Positions 43,895-53,349 of a stretch of 64,000 bases of DNA are shown one piece after another. Origin of the DNA: Bacteroidales bacterium (GTDB lineage: Bacteria; Bacteroidota; Bacteroidia; Bacteroidales; F082). Positions within the stretch are counted from its first letter, which is position 1; each line of letters begins with the position of its first letter. The position numbers and the translations under genes are program-made. Location: NCBI GenBank assembly GCA_014860665.1, contig JACZJI010000002.1:27394-91393 (forward strand). Reading direction: 5' to 3'. The notes beneath the pieces are model-generated. The model ran no database searches, was not told the origin of the DNA, and saw only the letters and a program-made list of their open reading frames with translations.

Positions 43895-44513
43895 CTATGG
43901 ATATATGTTATACACCATATCATCAGCATACTGATAAGTAACTCCTAAATCTGGAATATTCCAATTATTATAGGCATACCAACCATTATAATTATTATAA
44001 GATTGCCCCCATCCCCAATTCATGTGAAACTCTAATGATTCGTATGTAGTATATTGTGTATCAATATATCCGTCGCAAACCCATTCGTGGCAATGAGTAT
44101 ATTTATAGGGGATTCCTAAAATTGTCAGCTCGTTATTACATCCTCCCAATAAAACAGGTTCCCCAAGGTTCAAATTAGACACAACCGTATTATAACTTGA
44201 AATACCGAAAACAGAATAAGTAGCAGAACTATATTGAAACGTACCCTTTAACGCACCACTTATAGCTGTAGTTTTTGCACCTGAACCTCCTGCGGACTCA
44301 CCACCCCAATTCATGCCGACAGCTTTTCCAATATTATACATTAATATTGCTGTTTATGTTACGTGCAATTTTGCTCGCGTCTTGAGAAGTTACAAGATTC
44401 TTTATTTCGATATTGTTGCTTAAGGTTTTATTAGCCTTTTTACAGGACTGAATAAACAACAATGTTATTCCAAAAGGGATAATGAATAAAAATAAAAAAT
44501 AATATTTTTTCAT
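43895..44513 (-). pseudogene. C10-family (streptopain) peptidase remnant, deleted and frameshifted
   Basis: The 5' piece (44334-44513, 59 codons) encodes a lipoprotein signal (GITLLFIQSCKK) and the start of a C10 prodomain (KNLVTSQDASKIARNI), then stops at TAA. A second frame from 44341 to 43895 (148 residues) encodes the C-terminal half of a C10 protease, with the catalytic His region CHEWVCDGY and HMNWGWG. The two frames overlap by a few bases and differ by one frame. The rest of the prodomain and the segment with the nucleophilic Cys are missing, so an internal deletion has removed most of the prodomain and the active-site half. The protein cannot be an active protease. Confidence 0.8.
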
Positions 44514-44891
44514 AATTGTTTAATTTTTAGGTTTATAATCGTTAATTTAATTTCAATTTGTTTTGTGTAACATAAAATGGATTTAAGTTTTTAATGTCAC
44601 GCGTTCAGAAACCTAAGCCAGTACAGAAATTGAAAAGTACTTATTTCAATAAGGTTTATAACTTCAATAGGTAGTTTATTGAATGTTACATTATTGTAAT
44701 CTAATATTTTTATGGAACCTCTCCCGCTATGGAGCATGTTTGGATATAACAAAAAAGAATAACATCAGGTTTTCAGGTTAACTAACTGACTTCAAATATA
44801 CTGTATAAGTCATTAAAAGTCAAGTTAATTTTCGCCTTTCTATGTCGTGCGTCAGAAAACGCACAGACCAGATGGTTGAAATACAAACAGG
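44514..44891. other. AT-rich intergenic stretch, no gene seen
   Basis: 378 bp between the C10 remnant and the acyl-ACP thioesterase. I see no open frame with a credible start, no RNA gene and no clear terminator. It is strongly AT-rich and continues the composition of the C10 patch. Confidence 0.5.
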
Positions 44892-45629
44892 CTACCTCAT
44901 CTCCACTTTTGCCAGGAAAGTCATTTTGTCTTCGCCGGTTTTAAACCCACGGATCACACCGGGTTCTTCCGTTGATTTCCCGATGGAAATATTTTCACCC
45001 AGCATGCATTCATGGTAATAATTGAAAAACACAAAGGAAACATTGTTGGTGCCGAACTGCTCATAGACCGCATCAGACAGCCAGTCAAAATACTTCACGG
45101 CATTGGCATGACCGTTCATATCTATATGAGAATAATGGATTTTCAGGGAAAAGATCTCTTTAAAATCCATTTTGGGGTTGATCTTTGGGAAAGGAAAAAC
45201 CAGGTTTGGCTGGTTCACATGATGGTTTTCGATAAACTGAAGGCCTTCCATACGCTGCGGCCTTCGGGTCTTCAGGTTGATGACCGACCATTCGGAAGTA
45301 GCCTGGCACAGCACTTCTTTGTCTTTTCCAACCACTTTAAACTCACGAAATGCCGTCAGAGCCTTTACCTGACTGGGCCAGGTGAACACGCTGATTTTCT
45401 CCTGCCAGCTCGGTAGCCTGTCAATTTTCAGATTGATTCGCAACAGCACCCACGACAGATCTTCCTTGCTTGTATCTGTAAAACCAAAGCCCATCGCTTC
45501 AGCATGGTTCGTAGCTCCCTGCAATAAAATGCGCATCAGCGCCGACAAAGTCATCCGGTTGTCCATGCTTACCGATTCCCAGTCCACAATAAAATCTTCC
45601 TGCCAGATATATTTCTCTTTCTTTTCCAT
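44892..45629 (-). CDS. Acyl-ACP thioesterase (FatA/FatB-like)
   Basis: Encodes 245 residues with two hotdog domains. FVDWESVSMDNRMTLSALMRI opens the first, followed by GATNHAEAMGFG, and YSHIDMNGHANAVKYFDWL marks the second, typical of the plant-type acyl-ACP thioesterase family. It hydrolyses acyl-ACP to free fatty acid, setting chain length for lipids. It is followed downstream on the complementary gene order by the ATP-cone nuclease gene, whose stop lies 18 bp upstream of its start, so the two may be co-transcribed. Confidence 0.88.
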   Translation of the reverse strand: MEKKEKYIWQEDFIVDWESVSMDNRMTLSALMRILLQGATNHAEAMGFGFTDTSKEDLSWVLLRINLKIDRLPSWQEKISVFTWPSQVKALTAFREFKVVGKDKEVLCQATSEWSVINLKTRRPQRMEGLQFIENHHVNQPNLVFPFPKINPKMDFKEIFSLKIHYSHIDMNGHANAVKYFDWLSDAVYEQFGTNNVSFVFFNYYHECMLGENISIGKSTEEPGVIRGFKTGEDKMTFLAKVEMR

Positions 45630-45647
45630 AAATGGTGATTTTTAAAG

Positions 45648-46493
45648 TTACAAGGTTCCAGAAAGTGCATGGGCCTCCGCAATAATTCTGGGTATTTTGT
45701 TTTTACTGATGCCGACCTCTTCAAGCAGGTCTCTTTTAGTGCTTACATCGCGGCACAGCACCAGCCCTTTTTCGAGTAATTTTATTTTTTCTGGTTTGGT
45801 CAGCGACCCCAGGCTGGTAATGGGATGATAACCTGAACGATCAATCCAGTCTTTCAAGCTTCCCGAACGTGGATAATCCCACGAAACCAGCTTCAAACCC
45901 ACACACTCGCCATATTGTGTTGCGTCTACAGAAAACCGCGTGTTTGTTACGATCATCCCCTGGTATTTCATTTCCGGATCGTTGGAAGCAGCAGCCCACG
46001 CTTTGGAAACATCCTGGAAACGGGAGTGGATGTAAAGCGCCACTTTCACATCACTTTTAATGGATATATCCGTGTGATATTTGCATTCTATCATAGTCTG
46101 TACTTTGTCTTTCAAAGCCACCACATCCACTTCGTGAGAAACACAGGCTCCCTGAATGATGACATTCACCGTAGCTTGATAGCCTTGTGATTCTAACAAT
46201 TTTCCAACGAATTTTTCAAATGGATAACCTGAAGGGCCCAGTTCCATCATTGCTTTCTTAAGACGGTAGCGTCCGGCGCTGTGGTGTGATCTTTTTTTCA
46301 GGGATTTGTATGCTGTCTGAAAAATTTTATGGGTATCGATACCATCATACAAAACGCCATGGACAGCTTGGATGGCCTCTTCCAGATCACCCGGTTTGGC
46401 ACCTGAACGAATCAGTGCCCGTCTAAGCTTTTCTTCTTCAAAGGGAGCTAAATCTCCGTTTCTCTTGGTAATACGAATTGAATTGTCGCTCAT
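45648..46493 (-). CDS. ATP-cone plus Mrr-type nuclease fusion protein
   Basis: Encodes 281 residues. An N-terminal ATP-cone (IRITKRNGDLAPFEEEKLRR, residues 6-85, as in NrdR and ribonucleotide reductases) is followed by a restriction-endonuclease-like domain with the D-(x)n-ExK motif: D123 in HEVDVVAL, and E136/K138 in TMIECKYH. A helical tail (residues 220-281) resembles a helix-hairpin-helix-like extension (LLEEVGISKNKIPRIIAEA). The combination suggests nucleotide-sensing control of a DNA nuclease. I know such fusions exist in annotated genomes but no assigned function. Confidence 0.8.
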   Translation of the reverse strand: MSDNSIRITKRNGDLAPFEEEKLRRALIRSGAKPGDLEEAIQAVHGVLYDGIDTHKIFQTAYKSLKKRSHHSAGRYRLKKAMMELGPSGYPFEKFVGKLLESQGYQATVNVIIQGACVSHEVDVVALKDKVQTMIECKYHTDISIKSDVKVALYIHSRFQDVSKAWAAASNDPEMKYQGMIVTNTRFSVDATQYGECVGLKLVSWDYPRSGSLKDWIDRSGYHPITSLGSLTKPEKIKLLEKGLVLCRDVSTKRDLLEEVGISKNKIPRIIAEAHALSGTL

Positions 46494-46577
46494 ATCCTGT
46501 TTTTTAACCCGGTAAAATTACAAATTATAGGATGCATGGTGGAAAGGAAGTCAGCAAAAAGCGTCTCTTCTTTTTTG

Positions 46578-46585
46578 TACTTTTG
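46578..46585 (+). promoter_or_regulatory. Candidate -7 box (TACTTTTG) upstream of the CysN-CysC gene
   Basis: TACTTTTG fits TAnnTTTG and would give a leader of about 110 bases before the ATG at 46705. The spacing of any -33 element is unclear. Confidence 0.35.
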
Positions 46586-46704
46586 CACGTTTAGAAGCTT
46601 TGGAATTCCCTTTACGGAAATCTGTTTTTCAGAATTATTTCTAAATATTATCAACCGAAACAATGGGACTCCTTTCGCTGAAACAATGAAAACGTCAGGT
46701 ACTT

Positions 46705-48621
46705 ATGAATGGATTGGACATAAAAGAATTTCTTGATCAGGATCAAAAGAAAGATTTGCTGCGTTTGTTAACTGCCGGCTCTGTGGATGACGGAAAATCC
46801 ACTCTGATCGGAAGGTTGTTGTTCGACAGTAAAAAATTGTATGAGGATCGTCTTACAGCACTGCACCGCGACAGTAAACGCATTGGCCATGCCGGGGACG
46901 ACATCGATTATGCTTTACTGCTTGACGGACTGAAAGCAGAAAGGGAACAGGGAATCACCATAGATGTGGCCTATCAGTATTTTTCTACGGAAAAAAGGAA
47001 ATTCATCATAGCTGATACCCCGGGACACGAACAATATACCCGGAACATGATTACCGGAGGTTCCACGGCCAACCTCGCCATTCTCCTTGTCGATGCGCGA
47101 AAAGGAATCATCACGCAAACAAAAAGACATACGTTTCTGGTTTCCCTTTTGGGAATAAGACATATAGTTCTGGCCGTGAATAAGATGGACCTGGTAGATT
47201 ATAAACAGGAAGTTTTTGATTCAATTATATCGGATTATAAAGATTTCATCACACAGTTGGACGTACCGGATGTGACTTTCATTCCGTTATCTGCTTTAAA
47301 AGGAGATAATGTGGTAGAACCGACTCAAAAAATGTCCTGGTATCATGGAAAAAGTATGCTTGAATTTCTGGAGACTGTCCACGTGGGTAGTGACAGGAAC
47401 TTTGAAGATTTCCGTTTCCCGGTGCAATATGTAGTGCGTCCTGACCTGAAGTACCGTGGCTTTTCCGGTGCTGTGGCCTCTGGCATTATCCGTAAAGGCG
47501 ACAAAATCAAGGTCCTTCCTTCCGGAAAAACCTCTCAGGTTAAGTCCATTACCACTTACGACGGAGATCTGGATTATGCCTTTCCTCCGCAAAGTATCAG
47601 TCTGACACTGGAAGACGAAATTGATATTTCCCGTGGAAACATGTTAGTACATCCTGACAACCAGCCGCATGCAAGCCGGCATTTTGAATCTATGCTTGTG
47701 TGGATGGATGAAAAACCTATGGATCCGTATACTCACTTTTACATCAAGCACAATACCCACGGCAGTAAAGCAAAAATCGACCAGATTCGTTACAAAGTAG
47801 ATGTAAACACACTGAATCACCAGGAAGTGGATCATTTCGAACTGAATGAAATTGGCCGGGTGATCATCACTACGGTAGAACCATTGTTTTTTGATGCCTA
47901 CAAAGTAAATCATCAAACCGGTTCTTTCGTTTTGATCGATCCTGTGACGCACAATACTGTGGCTGTAGGTATGATTCTTGACAAACAAGACAGCAACCTG
48001 TTGCCCACACGCATAACCGAAGATCAAAAACAAAAAATTGCTGGCGGCCACAGCCTGATTACAAAGGAGTTTCGCGAAAAGCAATATGGACAGAAAGGGG
48101 CAACAATCTGGATTACCGGATTACACGGCAGTGGAAAAAACGAACTCGCTTTCCTGTTGGAAAAACACCTGATTGAATCGGGAGCCAAAATAGTTTTATT
48201 GGACGGAAAATCAATGCGCTCCGGCTTATCGCGTGAATTAGATCACAGCCTCCCAGATCGTGCTGAAAATCTGAGACGTGTTGCCCACATTGTAAAAGTT
48301 CTGAACGACCAGGGCATTTTGTGTATCTGCTCATTCACATCACCGGATAAAAATTTACGCCAACAGGTTTCAGAAATTATAGGTCCGGAGCGGTTCCACA
48401 CGATTTACATGGATGCCGATTTAAATTATTGTCGCGAGCATGTTGATGATGACCTCTACGAAAGATTCGATGCGAACGAAGCAAAAAACATCCCTGGATT
48501 GGATATTTCCTATGATATTCCTGAAAATCCCATTCTGAAATTAAAACCACAGCATAATGCTGAAAATGTGGAAAAAGTGTTGCAATACCTGCTGAAGAAA
48601 AAAATCTTTCCCTTAGGTTAA
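46705..48621 (+). CDS. cysN: Sulfate adenylyltransferase GTPase CysN fused to an APS-kinase-like domain
   Basis: Encodes 638 residues. The CysN part (about 1-450) has an intact GTPase: G1 [10 protein letters not shown] (residues 24-33), [12 protein letters not shown] and NKMDLVDY. The C-terminal CysC-like domain begins about 465 with P-loop GLHGSGKN (G472-N479), where the usual Ser/Thr after the Lys is Asn. Several APS-kinase sequence positions (DPKGLYKKARAGEI in the family) are replaced here by [14 protein letters not shown]. CysN-CysC normally works with CysD to make APS and PAPS. No CysD or CysH is in this window, so the pathway context is incomplete. Confidence 0.82.
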   Translation: MNGLDIKEFLDQDQKKDLLRLLTAGSVDDGKSTLIGRLLFDSKKLYEDRLTALHRDSKRIGHAGDDIDYALLLDGLKAEREQGITIDVAYQYFSTEKRKFIIADTPGHEQYTRNMITGGSTANLAILLVDARKGIITQTKRHTFLVSLLGIRHIVLAVNKMDLVDYKQEVFDSIISDYKDFITQLDVPDVTFIPLSALKGDNVVEPTQKMSWYHGKSMLEFLETVHVGSDRNFEDFRFPVQYVVRPDLKYRGFSGAVASGIIRKGDKIKVLPSGKTSQVKSITTYDGDLDYAFPPQSISLTLEDEIDISRGNMLVHPDNQPHASRHFESMLVWMDEKPMDPYTHFYIKHNTHGSKAKIDQIRYKVDVNTLNHQEVDHFELNEIGRVIITTVEPLFFDAYKVNHQTGSFVLIDPVTHNTVAVGMILDKQDSNLLPTRITEDQKQKIAGGHSLITKEFREKQYGQKGATIWITGLHGSGKNELAFLLEKHLIESGAKIVLLDGKSMRSGLSRELDHSLPDRAENLRRVAHIVKVLNDQGILCICSFTSPDKNLRQQVSEIIGPERFHTIYMDADLNYCREHVDDDLYERFDANEAKNIPGLDISYDIPENPILKLKPQHNAENVEKVLQYLLKKKIFPLG

Positions 48622-48623
48622 AA

Positions 48624-49148
48624 ATGGATGTACAACAACATTTTGTAAGAAACGCAAGGCCAGAAGAATTTGAAAAAGCCGGTAAACTGTTGGTAAGAGT
48701 CTATTCCCAACTGGAAGGATTTCCAAAGCCATCTGAAATGCCTGATTATTACAAAATGCTGGCAAATGTAGGGTTGCTGACTCAAAATCCGGAAACGGAA
48801 CTTCTGGTAGCAGTCTCTTTTTTAGGAGAAATTGCAGGAGCTGTGGTTTACATTGGTGATATGAAATACTATGGTTCGGGCGGCACCGCTACACAGGAGA
48901 AAAATGCTTCCGGATTCAGGTTGCTGGGGGTGGATGAGGCTACCCGCGGACACGGTGTGGGACGTCTTCTGATTAACGAATGTATGCGCAAAGCCAGGGA
49001 AGCTAAGCAAAAGCAGGTCATTATCCATACGACCAGATCCATGCAGACTGCATGGAAAATCTATGAGAATATGGGTTTTAAAAGATCCGCTGATCTGGAC
49101 TTTCTACAGGGAAATCTTGAGGTGTTCGGGTTCCGGTTTATGTTATAA
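48624..49148 (+). CDS. GNAT-family N-acetyltransferase
   Basis: Encodes 174 residues. The acetyl-CoA-binding loop of GNAT enzymes is visible as LGVDEATRGHGVGRLLINEC, with VIIHTTRSMQTAWKIYENMG marking the C-terminal motif. Substrate not identifiable. It begins 2 bp after the CysN-CysC stop, so it is probably the second gene of that operon, followed by convergent cysS. Confidence 0.88.
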   Translation: MDVQQHFVRNARPEEFEKAGKLLVRVYSQLEGFPKPSEMPDYYKMLANVGLLTQNPETELLVAVSFLGEIAGAVVYIGDMKYYGSGGTATQEKNASGFRLLGVDEATRGHGVGRLLINECMRKAREAKQKQVIIHTTRSMQTAWKIYENMGFKRSADLDFLQGNLEVFGFRFML

Positions 49149-49186
49149 ATAAAATCTTGCGCAAGTATCCACTTGCACCACATTTT

Positions 49187-50656
49187 CTATTTTATAAAAT
49201 TCCATTTGGCGCCATCCTTCGTATCCTTGATTTCGATATTCAGCTTGGCCAGTTCATCCCGGATTTTATCCGAAGTGGCATAATCCTTTCTCGCTTTGGC
49301 TTCGCCACGGATGGTCAGAATGGTATCCATCAGGTAATCGATGAGTTTGCTATCGTCTTTTTCCGGTTCATCTATAAGACCCAGGATATCGAAAAGCAAT
49401 GTAGAGAAAAAGTCTTTAGTCAAATCAATATCATCCTGAGTAAGGCTTTCTTTTCCATCATTAACTAAATTGATCAACCTGGTTAGTTCAAACAGGTTGG
49501 CGATGACGATGGGAGTATTGAAGTCATCATCCATGGCTTCGTAGCATTTTTCTTCCAGTGATTTCACGTCTAAAGAAGAAGTCTGTGCCGGTTTTAATCC
49601 GGAAAGCAGACGGAAAGCATCAAACAGTTTGCGCATTCCTTTTTCAGCAGCTTTCAACGCATCTGTAGAAAAATCCAGTGTGCTGCGGTAATGCGCCTGC
49701 AAAATAAAGAACCTGATTACCATCGGCGGATAAGCGCGATCGAGTGCTTCATGAGTACCTGTGAAAAACTCATTCAAAGTAATGAAGTTGTTCAGCGATT
49801 TTCCCATCTTCTGCCCGTTGATGGTGATCATGTTGTTGTGCATCCAGTATTTCACGGGATCGTGGCCGGTAGCAGCATTGGACTGTGCAATTTCTGATTC
49901 ATGATGTGGAAAAAGCAGATCCATACCTCCACCGTGGATATCAAAAGTCTCACCCAGGTATTTAGCCCCCATGGCCGAGCATTCCAGATGCCAGCCCGGA
50001 TAACCTTCGCTCCATGGTGAAGGCCAGTGCATCACATGCGTGGGATCGGCTTTCTTCCAAAGGGCAAAATCGAAGGAATTTCTTTTTTCTTCCTGACCCG
50101 CTAGCTCCCGGGTATTCTGCATCAGCTCGTCAATCTTACGTCCTGACAATTTCCCGTAATGATGGGCCTTGTTGTACTTCTCCACATCAAAATAAAGCGA
50201 GCCTTCCGACTCATAAGCATAACCGTTTTCCAGGATCTTTTTGACAAGTTCGATCTGCTCGATGATGTGGCCCGAGGCTGTCGGTTCAATACTGGGAGGT
50301 AGTGCGTTCAGCTGCTCCATATTCTTGTGATAGCGGTCGCTGAAATATTTCACTACTTCCATGGGTTCCAGCTTTTCCAGCTGGGCTTTTTTCTGCACCT
50401 TATCCTCTCCCTCATCAGCATCATCCACAAGGTGTCCCACATCCGTGATGTTGCGCACATAGCGAACTTTGTAACCCAGATGCTTCAGATAACGAAACAC
50501 AATATCAAAGGTAATTCCCGGCCGTGCGTGCCCAAGATGAGCGTCGCCGTATACCGTAGGACCACAGACGTACATGCCTACATGGGGCGGATTGATGGGT
50601 TCGAAGACCTCTTTCTTTCTCGAAAGTGTATTATATATACTCAGGATGTGTTTCAT
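49187..50656 (-). CDS. cysS: Cysteinyl-tRNA synthetase
   Basis: Encodes 489 residues from the ATG at 50656 ([12 protein letters not shown]); an upstream in-frame TTG is not needed. The HIGH motif is HLGH (residues 40-43) next to the zinc ligand C31. The KMSKS loop appears as [10 protein letters not shown] (KMGKS). The other zinc ligands are seen at HLECSAMG and in [18 protein letters not shown]. It charges tRNA-Cys. The length is usual. It is convergent with the GNAT gene, 38 bp between stops. Confidence 0.97.
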   Translation of the reverse strand: MKHILSIYNTLSRKKEVFEPINPPHVGMYVCGPTVYGDAHLGHARPGITFDIVFRYLKHLGYKVRYVRNITDVGHLVDDADEGEDKVQKKAQLEKLEPMEVVKYFSDRYHKNMEQLNALPPSIEPTASGHIIEQIELVKKILENGYAYESEGSLYFDVEKYNKAHHYGKLSGRKIDELMQNTRELAGQEEKRNSFDFALWKKADPTHVMHWPSPWSEGYPGWHLECSAMGAKYLGETFDIHGGGMDLLFPHHESEIAQSNAATGHDPVKYWMHNNMITINGQKMGKSLNNFITLNEFFTGTHEALDRAYPPMVIRFFILQAHYRSTLDFSTDALKAAEKGMRKLFDAFRLLSGLKPAQTSSLDVKSLEEKCYEAMDDDFNTPIVIANLFELTRLINLVNDGKESLTQDDIDLTKDFFSTLLFDILGLIDEPEKDDSKLIDYLMDTILTIRGEAKARKDYATSDKIRDELAKLNIEIKDTKDGAKWNFIK

Positions 50657-50746
50657 AAACGATGCTTTGAGCTGCAAAATTAATGAATTGTGAGAAATGA
50701 CATTATTGTGTCAAAACTTACTGATTTTAATTTTGATGTTTTGAAA

Positions 50747-51117
50747 TCAATTTATTACCCGTTTTATTCCGTTTTTAAGGGTAGTAACATAAAAGTTTAA
50801 AAGCAAGCCTAGTTTATAATTTCCCAATTTTAAATAGGTAAGGACTTGTGCTGTATGAACATCATTAAGTGCTTCAACCGTCTTAATTTCCACAACAACT
50901 TTTTCATCAACAAGAAGGTCAATTCTGTAACCATGATCAAGTTTAACATCTTTGTAAACAATGGGCATGGGTTTTTCCTTTTGAACCTTCAGTCCGACTT
51001 GCTTCAATTCATAGAGAAGACATTCCTGATAGGCCGATTCCAGAAGTCCTGGCCCAGTTGTTTGTGCACTTCAATGGCACAGCCAATAATTTTTTTGGAT
51101 AACTCATTTTCGATCAT
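50747..51117 (-). pseudogene. GxxExxY family gene with a one-base frameshift
   Basis: The 3' frame (50747-51007) encodes the PD-(D/E)xK-like end of a GxxExxY protein (LDHGYRIDLLVDEKVVVEIK, YLKLGNYKLGLLLNF). The N-terminal part is found in another frame from the ATG at 51117 (MIENELSKKIIGCAIEVHKQ), and continues as LG-GLLESAYQECLLYELKQ only if one C is restored in the GGCC run near 51052. The family name motif G-L-L-E-S-A-Y then appears. The gene is therefore either a real frameshift or a sequencing or assembly error. Proteins of this family are small nuclease-like proteins of unknown function. Confidence 0.85.
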
Positions 51118-51169
51118 AATGGTTGGTTTTTTTGATTATTCTTTCCAACAAAGGGCCTCATAGCCATGA

Positions 51170-51720
51170 CACAAAGGAACACGGAGAAGACACAAAAAAC
51201 CCAAAGCTAGAAAATAAAAAGTAACAACGAACTGCTTACTATGAAACAGAACATTGGTTTTATCATGCTAATTTCTCTGTAAGACTTTGTGCATCCTTTG
51301 TGAAACTCTGTGGTACATTTTTCCCTTTCAGAAGCTATTACACAAAGGGCCACGGAGAAGACACAAAAAACCCAAAGTTAGAAAAAAAGAAAAAATAAAC
51401 CTCTTACTATGAAACAGAACGTTGGTTTTATCATACTAATTTCTCTGTGAGACTTTGTGCATCCTTTGTGAAACTCTGTGGTACATCTTTCCCTTTCAGA
51501 AGCTATTACACAAAGGGCCACGGAGAAGACACAAAAAACCCAAAGCTAGAAAATAAAAAGTAACAACGAACTGCTTACTATGCAACAGAACATTGGTTTT
51601 ATCATGCTAATTTCTCTGTGAGACTTTGTGCCTCCTTTGTGAAACTCTGTGGTACATTTCCTTCCCGTTCAGAAGCTGTTACACAAAGGAACATTAAGAA
51701 CATCAAAGTTAAGAAAATGG
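51170..51720. repeat. 171-bp tandem repeat, three copies plus a partial
   Basis: CACAAAGG...CACGGAGAAGACAC begins at 51170, 51341, 51509 and, in degenerate form, 51682, so the period is 168-173 bp. Each unit contains GACTTTGTGC..CCTTTGTGAAACTCTG, the near inverse of its own start (CACAAAGG), so each can fold. Copies are nearly identical except for short substitutions. It fills most of the 770-bp gap between the GxxExxY remnant and the threonine dehydrogenase; there is no coding frame. Confidence 0.9.
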
Positions 51721-51825
51721 GGAAAGAAAAACCTTTCCTTTGAACCATGGCCGTTTGTCTTTCAGGGATTCATCTCTGTTGTAAAACTTCCAATAAGAAA
51801 TTTCAAAATCATTCTTAATTATCAC

Positions 51826-51856
51826 AGTTGGATTACAAATGGATTCTGTATTTTTG
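51826..51856 (+). promoter_or_regulatory. Candidate promoter of the SDR-type threonine dehydrogenase
   Basis: TATTTTTG at 51849-51856 fits TAnnTTTG. TTGG at 51826-51829 is an approximate -33 match at 19 bp spacing. It lies 31 bp before the ATG. Confidence 0.45.
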
Positions 51857-51887
51857 CGGCCTAAAACAACCAAAAATATCATAATAA

Positions 51888-52838
51888 ATGGACAATATTC
51901 TGGTAATTGGATGTTCGGGACAGATCGGTTCCGAACTGGTTATGGCACTCAGAAAAGTTTACGGTAACGAACACGTTTTTGCGACCGACATTAAAGAGCC
52001 AACCAATGAAATACATGAGAGCGGCCCCTTTCAAATCCTGGATGTATTAGATTTTAAAAACCTGTTGCATTTCCTGGTAAGGTACAACATCACCCAGGTA
52101 TATAATTTAGCAGCAGTTCTGTCCGGCAATGCCGAGAAAATCCCGTTGCAGGCCTGGGACATCAACATGAAATCGCTGATGAATACACTGGAAGCTGCTC
52201 GTCAGTCAGATGCAAAAAAAGTATTTTGGCCCAGCTCCATCGCCGTTTTCGGCCCTACGACACCCCGTCACGACACACCACAGATGACGGTAATGGAACC
52301 CAACACAGTGTACGGAATTTCCAAACTGGCCGGAGAACGCTGGGGAGAATATTACAACAAAAAATACGATATTGATTTCCGGAGTGTTCGTTATCCAGGA
52401 CTCATCAGTTATAAAACCGAGCCGGGTGGCGGCACCACTGATTATGCTGTGGAGATATTTTATGATGCCATCCGCAAGGGCAGCTACGAATGTTTCCTGA
52501 GTTCAAAAACCGCATTACCCATGATGTTTATGGAAGATGCCATTACCAACACCATCCGGTTGATGCAAGCAGATGGAGACAAGCTTTCCTTGCGCTCTTC
52601 GTATAATATGGCAGGTATTTCTTTCGACCCGGAACAACTGACTAATGCCATCAGAAAGTATATGCCGGATTTCGAAATCACTTACAAGCCCGACTTTCGC
52701 CAGGCAATTGCTGACAGCTGGCCGGCCTGCATAGACGACAGTGTTGCCCAAAAAGACTGGGGTTTGAAAACCACCTACGACCTGGACAAAATGACGCGCA
52801 TCATGCTGGAAAAAATCGGAGAAAAATTAGCCGTTTAA
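51888..52838 (+). CDS. L-threonine 3-dehydrogenase (SDR/epimerase type)
   Basis: Encodes 316 residues. Rossmann motif VIGCSGQIG, catalytic SSIAVFG and Y-x3-K in YGISKLAGE. The sequence PTTPRHDTP, YPGLISYKTEPGGGTTDYAV and SFDPEQLTNAIRKYMPDF resemble the short-chain threonine dehydrogenases of Bacteroidota. They oxidise threonine to 2-amino-3-ketobutyrate, which is then cleaved by glycine C-acetyltransferase (Kbl). No kbl gene is in the window. A sugar epimerase is less likely given these motifs. Confidence 0.82.
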   Translation: MDNILVIGCSGQIGSELVMALRKVYGNEHVFATDIKEPTNEIHESGPFQILDVLDFKNLLHFLVRYNITQVYNLAAVLSGNAEKIPLQAWDINMKSLMNTLEAARQSDAKKVFWPSSIAVFGPTTPRHDTPQMTVMEPNTVYGISKLAGERWGEYYNKKYDIDFRSVRYPGLISYKTEPGGGTTDYAVEIFYDAIRKGSYECFLSSKTALPMMFMEDAITNTIRLMQADGDKLSLRSSYNMAGISFDPEQLTNAIRKYMPDFEITYKPDFRQAIADSWPACIDDSVAQKDWGLKTTYDLDKMTRIMLEKIGEKLAV

Positions 52839-53290
52839 TTACTCCTGGTTTTCTCTTTTACTATGACTTTATAATCCTCGCTTTTGGGGAGAGAAAGGAA
52901 ATGCTCCGTGATTTCACGGGGCGGTTCCTTTATTTTTCTGGTTTTTAAATCAATCCAGGCGCCTTCCACCTTGATGACAGCCGACAGTTTGTTACCGTTT
53001 TTATACAAATGATGAAGCATATTCCAGAACCTGCCGTCTTCTGAAAGGCCAAGCAATTCCACGTCAACTCTGAGCTTTTCGCCTTGACGTATTTCCCTGA
53101 GGAATTTGGTTTCTTCTGTCAGCAACACTGGTCCCAGATCCAGTTCCAGAAGCTTTTCCATGTTGTATCCTTTGGCTGTGAGCAGGGCAACCCTGACCTC
53201 AGCAGCATAATTGTTATAAGAAGTATGGCGCATGTGATTGTTGGGATCAAAATCGGCCCAGATGGGGTCAAAGGTCTTTTCAAAAATCAT
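52835..53290 (-). CDS. Acyl-CoA thioesterase (hotdog fold)
   Basis: Encodes 151 residues. The 4HBT/YbgC-like signature is IWADFDPNNHMRHTSYNNYA, where the Asp is the likely catalytic base. It overlaps the convergent threonine dehydrogenase stop by 4 bp. Substrate unknown; probably acyl-CoA hydrolysis in the cytoplasm. Confidence 0.85.
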   Translation of the reverse strand: MIFEKTFDPIWADFDPNNHMRHTSYNNYAAEVRVALLTAKGYNMEKLLELDLGPVLLTEETKFLREIRQGEKLRVDVELLGLSEDGRFWNMLHHLYKNGNKLSAVIKVEGAWIDLKTRKIKEPPREITEHFLSLPKSEDYKVIVKEKTRSN

Positions 53291-53349
53291 AATCTGTCTC
53301 TTTCTTTTCTTTTTAGAATATCACTTTGTCTTATGTAGTTTAGAATCTA

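Noticed and set aside
46536..46736. A 66-residue frame overlapping the cysN start
   Set aside because: Different frame from cysN, lacking a signal or domain, and it overlaps a solid gene start.
51170..51720. Possible CRISPR array
   Set aside because: The repeats are 171 bp and directly adjacent, with no unique spacers and no cas genes.
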